Shown here in pieces: positions 1 to 7,893 of a stretch of DNA of 37,002 nt (its first letter is position 1; each line of letters opens with the position of its first letter). This DNA comes from Oscillospiraceae bacterium. Lineage in GTDB: Bacteria > Bacillota > Clostridia > Oscillospirales > Ruminococcaceae. The stretch covers positions 1 to 37,002 of the forward strand of contig JALFVE010000034.1 of the NCBI GenBank assembly GCA_022787085.1, read 5' to 3'. The position numbers were made by a program, and so were the translations under genes. The notes beneath the pieces are model-generated. The model did not search any database and was not told the origin of the DNA. It saw nothing but the letters and a program-made list of their open reading frames with translations.

Positions 1-69
1 GGACAAATAGTCGTTCACTGCTTTTAATTTCAGTTCTACAGAATATTTCTTATGTATTCTTTTTGGCAT
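1..69 (-). CDS. IS3-family transposase, OrfA N-terminus (cut by window edge)
   Basis: Only the first 23 codons are in the window. They read MPKRIHKKYSVELKLKAVND and onward, the basic helix-turn-helix start typical of IS3/IS150-type OrfA transposases (a K-[YF]-[ST]-x-E-x-K-x-x-A-V pattern). The ATG at 67-69 follows a strong Shine-Dalgarno (AAGGGGG, 6-7 nt upstream), and an imperfect hairpin covers about 77-125 in the leader. The element lies just downstream of the broken reductase gene and may have helped rearrange this region. Family assignment rests on a short fragment, so the exact IS group is open. Confidence 0.65.
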   Translation of the reverse strand, partial: MPKRIHKKYSVELKLKAVNDYLS

Positions 70-76
70 AAATTAA

Positions 77-125
77 CCCCCTTAGTGTAGTCTCGAATTT
101 TTGTTTTTTCGAGTGTCTACTCTAA
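77..125 (-). repeat. Imperfect inverted repeat in the IS leader/left end
   Basis: CTTAGTGTAGTCTCGAA at 80-96 pairs imperfectly with TTCGAGTGTCTACTCTAAG at about 107-125. It sits between the transposase start and the end of the neighbouring gene, so it is likely the IS end and/or a translation-limiting leader hairpin. A TATAAT (minus strand, 130-135) lies just outside but has no convincing -35. Confidence 0.45.
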
Positions 126-177
126 GGGGATTATATCAAAAAGAGTTCTCAACGCTTTTTCTTTTCTGTTCTTTTAA

Positions 178-1266
178 TCATCCATTCAAGAGGGTGGATT
201 TTTTATTTAAGGCTTTATCATTACGGACTGCATCATAGAATCGGAAACCACCTGCAAAGTTATAGGCATCAAAACCGTTACCCATTAAAATTCTGCTTGC
301 GATATAGCTTCTCAATCCACTTTGGCAGATAACATACACAGGCTTGCTCCTGTCCAGCTCACCTATACGTTCACGCAGTTCATCAACGGGAATATTGATA
401 AACCCCTTCACATGACCCATGCTGTACTCCATTGGTGTACGTGTATCAAGAAGTGTTATGCTGCCGTCACGGGGAAGTGTTTCATCTTCTTCATAATACC
501 ATTGCTTTACAATGCCGTTTTTCATGTTTTCAATGATATAGCCTGCCATATTCACAGGGTCCTTTGCGGAGGAATACGGCGGAGCATAAGCAAGGTCAAG
601 TTCTGTAAGTTCATATGCTTTTATTTCGGCACGGATAGCGGTTGCAAGCACATCAATCCTCTTATCGACACCGTCAAAGCCTACAATTTGTGCACCTAAA
701 ATGCGGTAGCTTTCTTTTTCAAACAGCACTTTCATAGTCATCATTTTACCGCCGGGATAATATCCTGCGTGACTCATCGGCGAAAGAATGACTTTGTCTG
801 TAGCAATACCAAGGGACTTTGCGGTTTTTTCGTTAATACCCGTAGTAGCAGCAGTCATGTCAAATATTTTGATGACGGATGAGCCCTGCCCGCCGGTATA
901 ATGGCTGTCGCTGCCGCAGATGTTGTCGGCAGCAACTCTTCCCTGCTTGTTTGCAGGCCCGGCAAGAGAGATGAGTGTGTCTGTATCAGTTACAAAATTT
1001 TTGATCTGCACCGCATCTCCAACCGCATAAATGTCAGGTATAGATGTTTCCATTTTGTCATTGACCACAATACTGCTTTTTATTCCGAGTTCCAAACCCG
1101 CTTCTTTCGCAAGTGTGGTTTCGGGAGCGACGCCGATTGCCATTACAACCATATCGGTATGAAGTGTCGGAGCATTTTTGAGTTTCACATCAATACTGCA
1201 ATCGGTATCGGCAAAACCTTCAACCATAGTACGATCGGACTCACCATACGGCAAGGGCCGCACCAA
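178..1266 (-). pseudogene. CoA-disulfide reductase-like flavoprotein with rhodanese domain, N-terminus lost
   Basis: About 360 codons are open. They cover the second half of the NAD-binding domain (VVMAIGVAPETTLAKEAG), the FAD-contacting IYAVGDAV segment, the dimerisation domain, and a C-terminal rhodanese domain (LLDTRTPMEY, GHVKGFINIP, active-site loop CQSGLRS). This is the CoADR-RHD/NADH oxidase architecture. Missing are the N-terminal FAD-binding GxGxxG and the redox-active cysteine (about 200 residues of a usual ~560). The sequence upstream of about 1240 is instead the 5' end of a thioredoxin gene in another frame. The open frame begins only at a TTG without a ribosome binding site. I infer a deletion fusion and loss of reductase function; an isolated rhodanese domain could still fold if translated. 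Confidence 0.75.
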
Positions 1267-1352
1267 TCGGCATAGAAATCGAGAAGTATAGGTTTATTAG
1301 AATTCAAAACTTCGCTTGCAAAATTTTCTTTATTAATTTTAATGACAGGCAT
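1185..1352 (-). pseudogene. trxA: Thioredoxin 5' fragment fused out of frame to the reductase
   Basis: The ATG at 1352 has an excellent ribosome binding site (AGGAGG about 7 nt upstream). The frame reads [29 protein letters not shown], so the thioredoxin active site WCGPC is intact at residues 30-34. After about residue 40 thioredoxin similarity stops and 15 unrelated residues lead to a TGA at 1185-1187. The downstream sequence is the reductase, one frame off. A normal thioredoxin is about 105 residues, so more than half is gone. Its position between a 4Fe-4S membrane protein and a CoA-disulfide reductase suggests a former redox operon. Confidence 0.8.
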
Positions 1353-1421
1353 CTTCGTGTCCTCCTTTGTTTTATTGTATCTTTATTTTAACCGATTTGA
1401 AATCAGAGTTCTGTGATGTTA

Positions 1422-1862
1422 TCACTTACCTCTTTTTCTGTTCCTTAATTTGCAGATTGCCTGTGTCATTGTTCCCATCGGGCAGAAAGCGCACCACATT
1501 CTCGGCTTAAAGAAAATCATAACAATAAGACCGATTAGAAGCGATGTAAGCATCAGGCTGTAAAATCCGAAGCTGAACTGTGCCACCCAATCCGGGAATA
1601 TACTTCCCGAATATGTCCATCCCCACGGAATACGGAATGTCCAAAACAGTTTGATTGCTTCACGCAGATTTTCCGAACCGCTTGCCACAAGGTAGGTCTG
1701 AAAAACCATATTGCCGAACATGGCAAGGAAGAATATCAGAAAACCATATCGAAACCATTTGGATGCCATCCATTTCGGTGTTGGCTTGTTTCGGGAGCAT
1801 TTGAGATCTCCGCCCAGCTTACAATAGAGTTGCCCTCTGCCGCAAACACAGGCGGAGATAAC
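1422..1862 (-). pseudogene. 4Fe-4S membrane protein, N-terminally truncated
   Basis: The frame is open from 1862 but has no start until an ATG at 1769 (115 residues). Upstream codons still look real: CVCGRGQLYCKLGGDLKC and NKPTPKWMASKW form a cysteine-rich segment continuing into three hydrophobic stretches and a terminal WCAFCPMGTMTQ cysteine motif, typical of NapH/YccM-like 4Fe-4S membrane electron carriers. A TGA at 1863-1865 and unrelated sequence replace the N-terminus. It precedes the thioredoxin/reductase remnants by 69 bp, suggesting one electron-transfer operon. Translation from 1769 is possible but lacks a ribosome binding site. I judge it non-functional. Confidence 0.6.
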
Positions 1863-1957
1863 TCAATCGCATTTCGTTACATACCCACAGCCATAAATTG
1901 TGGGAGCTGACCCGTTCACGACGAGTCGGCGTTCAAAAATGTGTATAATAACTCAAT
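1858..1957. repeat. Possible small insertion bounded by 10-bp direct repeats
   Basis: ATAACTCAAT occurs at 1858-1867 and again at 1948-1957. The ~80 bp between contain a hairpin (CCCACA...TGTGGG, about 1885-1904), the string ACGACGAGT also found in the repeat at the right edge of the window, and possible outer pairing (CGCATTT with AAATGTG). The truncated 4Fe-4S frame ends exactly at the first direct repeat. It may be a hairpin element with a target duplication; coincidence is not excluded. Confidence 0.3.
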
Positions 1958-1961
1958 TTTT

Positions 1962-1990
1962 ATTATAACACAAAATCTGTCGGATTTCAA
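1962..1990 (-). promoter_or_regulatory. Consensus SigA promoter reading left
   Basis: TTGAAA (1985-1990) and TATAAT (1962-1967) are separated by exactly 17 bp on the minus strand. It would transcribe the hairpin segment and the 4Fe-4S/thioredoxin/reductase remnants. Confidence 0.6.
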
Positions 1991-2016
1991 TATCTGAACG
2001 GGTTTTGCGGAAAAAT

Positions 2017-2046
2017 TTGTCAAGGCGCAATTGGTGGATTTATAAG
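2017..2046 (+). promoter_or_regulatory. Possible promoter reading right into a gene-free stretch
   Basis: TTGTCA (2017-2022), 18-bp spacer, TATAAG (2041-2046). No coding frame follows; the first terminator-like hairpin is at 2433-2470. It could drive a non-coding transcript of about 400 nt or be a relic. Confidence 0.3.
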
Positions 2047-2252
2047 GTTTTTCAGACTCTTATTCTCTTGTATACGAAATTACCCTACTGCACATTTTAC
2101 AGCAGACACAGCGTATATAAAAAACATTTTTCGCCCCGAAAATGCACAATAAAATTATACCGCCAGCGCACCTGAAAAAGTTTTCAACTCACAAGGAAAT
2201 CACCATAATAGGATATTATCCTGCACCGAAATATCGGCACATCATATTCCAC

Positions 2253-2393
2253 GCCACAGAAATTCACGCAAGGAATATTATGGGAGATATTAAAGATATA
2301 AGGTAGCTATCATCTAAAAACAAAAGAGCTATTATTAACAATCAATCCATCAATCTACGCAAACGGAAACTACCGTAACAGGATTTCTGTGGC
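2253..2393. repeat. 141-bp segment bounded by perfect 11-bp inverted repeats
   Basis: GCCACAGAAAT at 2253-2263 is the exact reverse complement of 2383-2393. The interior is AT-rich with small hairpins (ACGG-AAACTA-CCGT). It may be a MITE-like remnant or the closing stem of a structured RNA. Confidence 0.3.
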
Positions 2394-2432
2394 ACGGCAA
2401 AACCAAATAAAACAGCAATTTCAGCACCGGAA

Positions 2433-2470
2433 AGGTACAGTAAATCTGTATCGGAACGGTGCTTTTTTAT
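2433..2470 (+). terminator. Intrinsic terminator-like hairpin
   Basis: GCACCG pairs with CGGTGC around an inner GTACAG/CTGTAT stem and is followed by a T-run. No gene precedes it, so it would end a non-coding or relic transcript. Confidence 0.5.
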
Positions 2471-2788
2471 ATGCTGTGGTTAACACCCTGCAATTTTTTT
2501 GGCTTTTAAAAGTAGGGGGGATTTAAGGTTGCCACCAGCCTTATTTTTCGGCTTGAATATTAGAGTGACATTTATTCTGAAATAATAAATGTGAGGAAAA
2601 GTTCGGATTTTTTAAAAAATATATGGCTCAATCACTTGATTTTTTACCTTTAAAAGTGAGAGAAAGTTATAAAGCAGTGCATTAACGAGTGCTTGTGAAG
2701 GAATCGGATATTGTGATACCGGAAGTGCGGTGATCACTCCGGGATTTGCAATGAAGTCAAGGAAAAGAATAAGCCATAAACTCTGTGT

Positions 2789-2826
2789 AAGGAGCGATGC
2801 GGAATAACTGCATCGCTCCTTATTGT
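2789..2826 (+). terminator. Strong hairpin terminator without an adjacent gene
   Basis: AAGGAGCGATGC (2789-2800) pairs perfectly with GCATCGCTCCTT (2810-2821), a 12-bp stem with a 9-nt loop, followed by TATTGTTTT. Confidence 0.55.
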
Positions 2827-3104
2827 TTTCTCAAGGAGTGGCAGATCAGTCGTATATCATTTGACGATATATCTCGTGGTTTTGTGCAGTATGAATAAAG
2901 ATTTGATGAGATTTTCTACAAAAAATCCATACGCCTGATAAGGCATATTTGAAGTGACGTAATAGAGAGCTTTTTCATAATACTGTATTGCCAAATGACG
3001 TAAATACGGCATTTGAAAGTTGCGTGTATAGGCGGTCGCACATTATTGTAAACTGTGGTAGAATATATATAAACCAATTATTATTTAAAAAAGGAGCTAT
3101 TTTT

Positions 3105-3984
3105 ATGTGGAAGAACGATTCTTTAAAAAAATCACTATTCGACCTGAAAGCATGAATACCGACAAGTTTTCTGATGATACTTTTGGTAAAGCATTAGTAT
3201 CAATGGAAGGTGCGGCGGAAACAATAATAACAAGAACTGCCGAAAAGGGGGTTCAGAATCATGTGGAGGACGGTCAGTTTGCCGTTTTCACACAGCTTGC
3301 GGCGGAGCAGGAAAAAGAAATAACCGATAGGGGAGTTACCCTTGAAAGGATTTTTTCCTTTGATATAGAAATGTCTGATAATTCCGTGCTGAGAGTATTC
3401 AAGGTGCGTGAAAATATAGACCTTATTGACACGGACAATGGCAGGATACCCGAAAAAACAGGGGAGATATTTCTCGAAAAGCGTTATTGCGAAGAGCATG
3501 AAATATCTGTGGGAGATACTATGGAGATAGGCGGAAACGGCTTTACGGTAACGGGAATCGGCACTGTTCCCGATTATGATGCTCCCACGAAAAATTTCTC
3601 AGACGGTTCGGTGGACAGCTCTCTTTTCGGAATCGGAGCTGTTGTTCCGGAAGATTATGAAGTGCTGAAAAGCCTTGGAAAAACCGAGGATATACGCTAT
3701 GCCTATCTGCTTAACGATAAAATTTCCCACGATGAATTAAAGAATATGATCAAGAATTTTGAATTTGATTATAATACTATTGACGATAAATATTTCCGTG
3801 AAATGCTTGACGATACCCTTATGCCATATCCAACATTGCCTGCGGAATGAATCTGCATTTTTCGTGGCATATGTATGCTGAGATCTATATTGGAATTATG
3901 CTGATATATTTTGCGGTGAACGGTCTGCTTACTGCAAAGCTGAAAAAGATCACTCCTGCCGAGGTGCTGAAAAACAGGGAATAA
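3105..3984 (+). pseudogene. Decayed FtsX/MacB-type ABC permease
   Basis: A good ribosome binding site (AAAGGAGC) precedes ATG 3105, whose frame starts MWKNDSLKKS and stops after 16 codons. Two bases off, a long frame (3107-3850) carries a MacB-like extracytoplasmic domain (GRIPEKTGEIFLEKRY, ISVGDTMEIGG, FTVTGIGTVPDYDAPTK). A third piece, ATG 3847 to TAA 3984, is the canonical last helix and tail of FtsX permeases (ITPAEVLKNRE). The N-terminal helix and the central membrane block are missing, and the three pieces lie in different frames. This is therefore a deleted and frameshifted remnant of a lipoprotein- or peptide-exporting ABC permease. No partner ATPase is nearby. Confidence 0.75.
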
Positions 3985-4003
3985 AATTTTTGCAAACCTT
4001 GAT

Positions 4004-4092
4004 ATAATACTGATAACCAATTAATCTGCGGACAAAATACAGCGGCTGTAATTCGCTGTTTTTATCCGCAGAACAATTGGTTATCAGTATAA
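4004..4092. repeat. 89-bp near-perfect palindrome (MITE-like hairpin)
   Basis: The left arm 4004-4044 and the right arm 4054-4092 are reverse complements with only a few mismatches or indels, around a 9-nt loop. The arms read from ATAATACTGATAACCAATT to TACAGCG and back. No T-run follows on either strand, so it is not a simple terminator, although it sits between the convergent ends of the permease relic and feoB. Confidence 0.6.
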
Positions 4093-4194
4093 TAAAATAT
4101 TGAGAATTATTATAAAAGCGATATCAGCGTTATGAACTTGGAGGCGATTTTTATACGCATATTTTAGGAAATCTTAACTGTTGAGAATGATATA

Positions 4195-6291
4195 TTATAT
4201 GAATAAATGATATATCCCATTTATGGCGCCGCAGAGGAGAAGCCCTGTGACCGTCGGCAGAACAACAGCCAGCCCCGTCTGTTTCCATGAGCCTGTTTCC
4301 TTTCTGATGGTCAGACAGGCGGTGGAGCATGGGAAATGACAGAGCATAAATATCATCACGCACAATGCTGTGAGAGAGGTCCAGCCGTTCTGAGCAAATA
4401 TGGCGCCCATTTCGGAGGCACCGCCCTCGGAAAGTGTTCCCTGCCCTGTGTATATCATCATAATGATGGGAAGAACGATCTCGTTTGCGGGAAATCCAAG
4501 GATAAAGCCTAAAAGTATTGCCCCGTCCATTCCGAATAGCTTTCCGACTGGATCCAGAAATTCTGCGCAGGAAGCAAGCAGGCTCTGTCCGCCCGGGGAG
4601 ATATTCGCAAGGAGCCAGATCACCAGTCCCGCAGGAGCTGCCACAGTTACCGCTCTTCCCAGAACGAAGATAGTCCTGTCAAGCAGGCTCCGCACAAGCA
4701 CCTTGCCTATCTGAGGACGGCGGTAGGGAGGCAGCTCCAGCGCAAAGGAGGCGGCAACGCCTTTCAGCACGGTCTTTGACAGCAGGCGGGATATACCGAA
4801 GGTAAGCGCCGCACCAAGTGCTATCACACCTGTGAGCATCAGGGCGTTTATGAAGCCTCCCCCCGCTCCTGCCGCCGTTATCATTCCGATCAGGGCGATA
4901 AGGGCGGGAAATCTCCCGTTACAAGGCATAAAAACATTAGTAAGAATAGCAATAAGCCTCTCTCTGGGTGAATCAATTATCCGACAGCCTGTGATACCCG
5001 CAGCATTGCAGCCAAGCCCCATTGCCATGGTGAGAGCCTGCTTGCCGCAGGCGTTTGCCCTGCTGAAGAATCTGTCAAGATTAAACGCCGCCCGAGGAAG
5101 ATATCCCACATCTTCAAGAAGGGTAAATAATGGGAAAAAGATAGCCATTGGGGGCAGCATTACCGCAGTGACCCAGCTGAGAACACGATAAACCCCGTCA
5201 ATGAGCATACTTTCCGCCCATGAGGGGCAGCCTGCGGAGCGAAGCCCGTCCCTGAATATCTCTCCCAGGGAAGCAAACGCCGAGGAAAGCAGCTCAGATG
5301 GATAATTTGCCCCCGCAATGGTTATGTAAAAAATCACCGCCAGCATTAAGAGCATAACAGGCAGACCCCATATCCGATGGGTGAGAATATGATCTATCTT
5401 TCGGTCTCTTTCGTAATAATCGGGCAGTTCTCTTTTGACCGCCTCATCTGCGATCTCCTCCGCCCTCATAACGATCCTTGTGACAGTGTGATCTCTGAGA
5501 GCCGCAGCGTCCATGCCGCTCTCTGCTAAAATGGATAATGCGCTGTTATATGCGGAGCCAAGCTCGCCGTCCTCGTCGGAAAGGGCATTTTTGAGCTCGC
5601 CGCAGGTAAAGCTGTCAAGGGTGGATATGAAATCCTCTGAGCGCTCAAGTATTCTCAGAGCCGCAAATCGGGGGCATATTCTTCCTTTAAGCAGCTTTTC
5701 CAAGGGCGGCAGAAGCTTTGAAACAGCCCGTTCCGTCTCCTCGGAATAAATTACCGCAGGCTGGGGAAGGATGTTTTCGCACATTTCATCAACCCGCTCA
5801 AGAAGCTCATCAAGCCCCACATCATTTCGTGCAACCACTCCGCAAACAGGCACATGGAGCAGCTCCTCAAGCAGATTCAGATCAACGGTTATCTTCTTTT
5901 TCGCCGCCTCGTCAAGGAGATTCACGCAAACCATGGCATGGGGCGTTATTTCCAGCACCTGAAGCACAAGATTCAGATTACGCTCAAGGCAGGAGGCGTC
6001 GCAGACCACTATCACCCCTTCGCTGCCGCCGTAAGCAATAAAATCTCTTGCCACCTGTTCCTCCGCCGAATGAGCCATCAGGGAATATGTGCCGGGAAGA
6101 TCGGTGAGAGTGATATCTCTGCCACCTCGGAGGCATTTGCCTCTGGCGGTGGAAACGGTTTTGCCCGTCCAGTTTCCCGTATGCTGCTTCATGCCTGTCA
6201 GGGCGTTGAAAACGGTGGATTTTCCCACATTGGGATTTCCCGCAAGAGCAATGCTTATTCCGCCGCTGCCCCCAGAGTGATTCTTTTTCAT
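4195..6291 (-). CDS. feoB: Ferrous iron transporter FeoB
   Basis: 698 residues. The N-terminal G domain shows G1 GNPNVGKS (18-25), the FeoB-typical HTGNWTGKTV switch region, G3 DLPG (64-67) and a NLLDEA G4-like segment. The C-terminal half has the paired gate regions with conserved cysteines (GLGCNAAGITGCR, VFMPCNGRFP, CHFPCSTACL). It imports Fe2+ across the cytoplasmic membrane. No FeoA or FeoC lies next to it, which is less common. The ATG at 6291 has the site AAAGGAACGG. That site is buried in one arm of a 43-bp palindrome at 6303-6345, suggesting control of transcription or translation there. No clear terminator follows before the palindrome at 4004-4092. Confidence 0.95.
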   Translation of the reverse strand: MKKNHSGGSGGISIALAGNPNVGKSTVFNALTGMKQHTGNWTGKTVSTARGKCLRGGRDITLTDLPGTYSLMAHSAEEQVARDFIAYGGSEGVIVVCDASCLERNLNLVLQVLEITPHAMVCVNLLDEAAKKKITVDLNLLEELLHVPVCGVVARNDVGLDELLERVDEMCENILPQPAVIYSEETERAVSKLLPPLEKLLKGRICPRFAALRILERSEDFISTLDSFTCGELKNALSDEDGELGSAYNSALSILAESGMDAAALRDHTVTRIVMRAEEIADEAVKRELPDYYERDRKIDHILTHRIWGLPVMLLMLAVIFYITIAGANYPSELLSSAFASLGEIFRDGLRSAGCPSWAESMLIDGVYRVLSWVTAVMLPPMAIFFPLFTLLEDVGYLPRAAFNLDRFFSRANACGKQALTMAMGLGCNAAGITGCRIIDSPRERLIAILTNVFMPCNGRFPALIALIGMITAAGAGGGFINALMLTGVIALGAALTFGISRLLSKTVLKGVAASFALELPPYRRPQIGKVLVRSLLDRTIFVLGRAVTVAAPAGLVIWLLANISPGGQSLLASCAEFLDPVGKLFGMDGAILLGFILGFPANEIVLPIIMMIYTGQGTLSEGGASEMGAIFAQNGWTSLTALCVMIFMLCHFPCSTACLTIRKETGSWKQTGLAVVLPTVTGLLLCGAINGIYHLFI

Positions 6292-6302
6292 TGTGATACC
6301 GT

Positions 6303-6345
6303 TCCTTTCTGAGAATATATCATAACATTATATTCGCAGAAAGGA
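6303..6345 (-). promoter_or_regulatory. 43-bp palindrome overlapping the feoB ribosome binding site
   Basis: The arms TCCTTTCTGAGAATATA (6303-6319) and TATATTCGCAGAAAGGA (6329-6345) are reverse complements with one mismatch, around a 9-nt spacer. On the minus strand the second arm carries the feoB Shine-Dalgarno and the first arm can occlude it; a TATAAT-like box lies inside. It could be an operator for an iron-responsive repressor or an RNA hairpin. It does not match the classical Fur box I know. Confidence 0.5.
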
Positions 6346-6355
6346 CGATATATCA

Positions 6356-6395
6356 CGAAAAAAACGAGGCCGCTCCGAAAAAAAGCGGTCTCGTT
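6356..6395 (-). terminator. Terminator of the phosphofructokinase gene
   Basis: AACGAGGCCGCT (6363-6374) pairs with AGCGGTCTCGTT (6384-6395) and a run of T follows on the minus strand. It lies just below the stop at 6410 and separates pfk from feoB. Confidence 0.8.
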
Positions 6396-6409
6396 GATTT
6401 ATTAAAAAC

Positions 6410-7639
6410 TTACTGATTCAGACGGAAATGAACGGGGATACCGTTTCTGTACTCGGTAGTTACCTCTCCCTGAATGAGAGGCAGGAAGTAATTCAGAGCG
6501 TCGGGAGTAACATCGCACTTGTCATCGGTTATCCATTCGGCAGGGAGATATTTCTCCTTGTTGGCAGCCTGAGCAACATCAAATGAAACGATCTCAATGC
6601 GATAGGGCTCATTGCTTATCCTTCTGTAGCCCATCATTCTGCCGCTGTTTCCCGCAAGGGCGCAGTCAACGGCAGCAGATCCTATTCTTTCGGATTCCTC
6701 GATATCTGTCAGTGAAGCAATATGAGAGCTGCATCTCTGCATAACATTCAGCTCAATGGAACGGACCTTGCAGCCGAATCTCTCGGAGCATCTATGCTCT
6801 AAATATTTTGCAACTCCAGAATTATCCGTATGACCGAAGGCATCCGCACCTGTTTTCACATACTGCCTGTCGGTGGGGACGATTCCCTCGGAAACGGCGA
6901 TAATAACAGCCCGATAACGCTTCATCATCCGCTCTACATCTCCGAGGAACCGTTCCATATCAAAGCCCTGAGGGAATGCCTCGGGAAGATATATAAGATG
7001 AGGCGCAGGCTCGCCGTTTGCCCTCAGAACGCAGGAGGAGGCAGTGAGCCAGCCTGCATTTCTGCCCATTATTTCAACAATTGTGATGGACTGTATGCTG
7101 TAAACACGGCTGTCTCTGATGATCTCCTGGAGCGTGGTGGCAACGTATTTTGCGGCGGAGCCGAAGCCGGGGGTGTGGTCGGTCTCGGGAAGGTCGTTGT
7201 CAATTGTTTTGGGAACGCCGATTATTTTAATATCCTTGCCCACAGCCTTGCAGTAGCGGTCAAGCTTCATAACGGTATCCATGGAGTCGTTGCCGCCGAT
7301 GTAGAAAAATGCCTTTATTTCATATTCCTCAAAGGTGTTTATAATCCTCATGTATTCCGCCTCTGTGCGGCTGTCGTTGGGGTCGTATTCCGCAAGCTTG
7401 TAGCGGCAGGAGCCGAGAACTGTGGAGGGAGTCTTTTTAAGAAGCTCGATGTCATGCTCGGAGGTCAGAATACTGTCAAGAGGAACGAGATTCCCGTTTA
7501 TCATTCCCTCAATGCCGTTGATCGAGCCGTAGATCTTGCCGATCTCGGGGGATTGTGAGGCTTTTTTGAAAATTCCCGCAAGAGAAGCGTTGATTGCGGA
7601 GGTGGGGCCTCCCGACTGAGCTGCTGCGATATTATACAT
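6410..7639 (-). CDS. pfp: Diphosphate (PPi)-dependent 6-phosphofructokinase
   Basis: 409 residues with family hallmarks: SGGPTSAIN near the N-terminus, GGND at 115-118, PKTIDND at 143-149 and MGRNAGW at 191-197. The second position of GGND together with the lysine of PKTIDND marks the pyrophosphate-using subgroup rather than the ATP-using PfkA (GGDGS). It catalyses reversible phosphorylation of fructose 6-phosphate in glycolysis/gluconeogenesis, sparing ATP as in many gut anaerobes. It is monocistronic: the site AAAAAAGGACGG precedes ATG 7639, a TG-extended -10 (TACAAT, 7690-7695 on the minus strand) lies upstream, and a terminator follows. The phosphoryl-donor call comes from motifs only. 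Confidence 0.92.
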   Translation of the reverse strand: MYNIAAAQSGGPTSAINASLAGIFKKASQSPEIGKIYGSINGIEGMINGNLVPLDSILTSEHDIELLKKTPSTVLGSCRYKLAEYDPNDSRTEAEYMRIINTFEEYEIKAFFYIGGNDSMDTVMKLDRYCKAVGKDIKIIGVPKTIDNDLPETDHTPGFGSAAKYVATTLQEIIRDSRVYSIQSITIVEIMGRNAGWLTASSCVLRANGEPAPHLIYLPEAFPQGFDMERFLGDVERMMKRYRAVIIAVSEGIVPTDRQYVKTGADAFGHTDNSGVAKYLEHRCSERFGCKVRSIELNVMQRCSSHIASLTDIEESERIGSAAVDCALAGNSGRMMGYRRISNEPYRIEIVSFDVAQAANKEKYLPAEWITDDKCDVTPDALNYFLPLIQGEVTTEYRNGIPVHFRLNQ

Positions 7640-7821
7640 AAGCGTACCGTCCTTTTTTGCCTTTTTGGCATAATTGCTTTGCTGTTATTATTGTAGCACA
7701 GACGGCGCAAATAATGCTATATGCAGACTTCACGATTATTATTTTGTATTATGCCGAAATGGTGTTGCTTTTTCACAGAAAAAAGTGAAAAGGATTTCAT
7801 TTTCGGGTCAGAAAATCCCTA

Positions 7822-7850
7822 TTGACATTTTCTCAAAACAGTTGTATAAT
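7822..7850 (+). promoter_or_regulatory. Perfect SigA promoter of the CW-repeat protein
   Basis: TTGACA (7822-7827), 17-bp spacer, TATAAT (7845-7850). The start codon is at 7894, with GGAGATGA as ribosome binding site. Confidence 0.85.
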
Positions 7851-7893
7851 CAATTCATAACAATTATTTTGGATTTCATATGGAGATGATTTT

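Larger units (their letters stand above)
2047..3104. other. Gene-free, AT-rich stretch
   Basis: I find no convincing coding frame on either strand. It contains an 11-bp inverted repeat (2253-2263 with 2383-2393), a terminator-like hairpin at 2433-2470 and a strong hairpin at 2789-2821. Short frames near 2690-2790 look mildly protein-like but have no start or continuity. Probably decayed accessory DNA. Confidence 0.5.

Noticed and set aside
1806-1859. 9-bp inverted repeat ATCTCCGCC/GGCGGAGAT as another structured element
   Set aside because: It lies inside sequence that still encodes a cysteine-rich protein segment; probably coincidence.
2690-2790. Short coding gene before the hairpin at 2789-2821
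   Set aside because: All three frames have stops within about 25 codons and none has a start with a ribosome binding site.
4195-6291. FeoA or FeoC partner near feoB
   Set aside because: No small SH3-like or cysteine-rich frame lies on either side; the partner, if any, is elsewhere.
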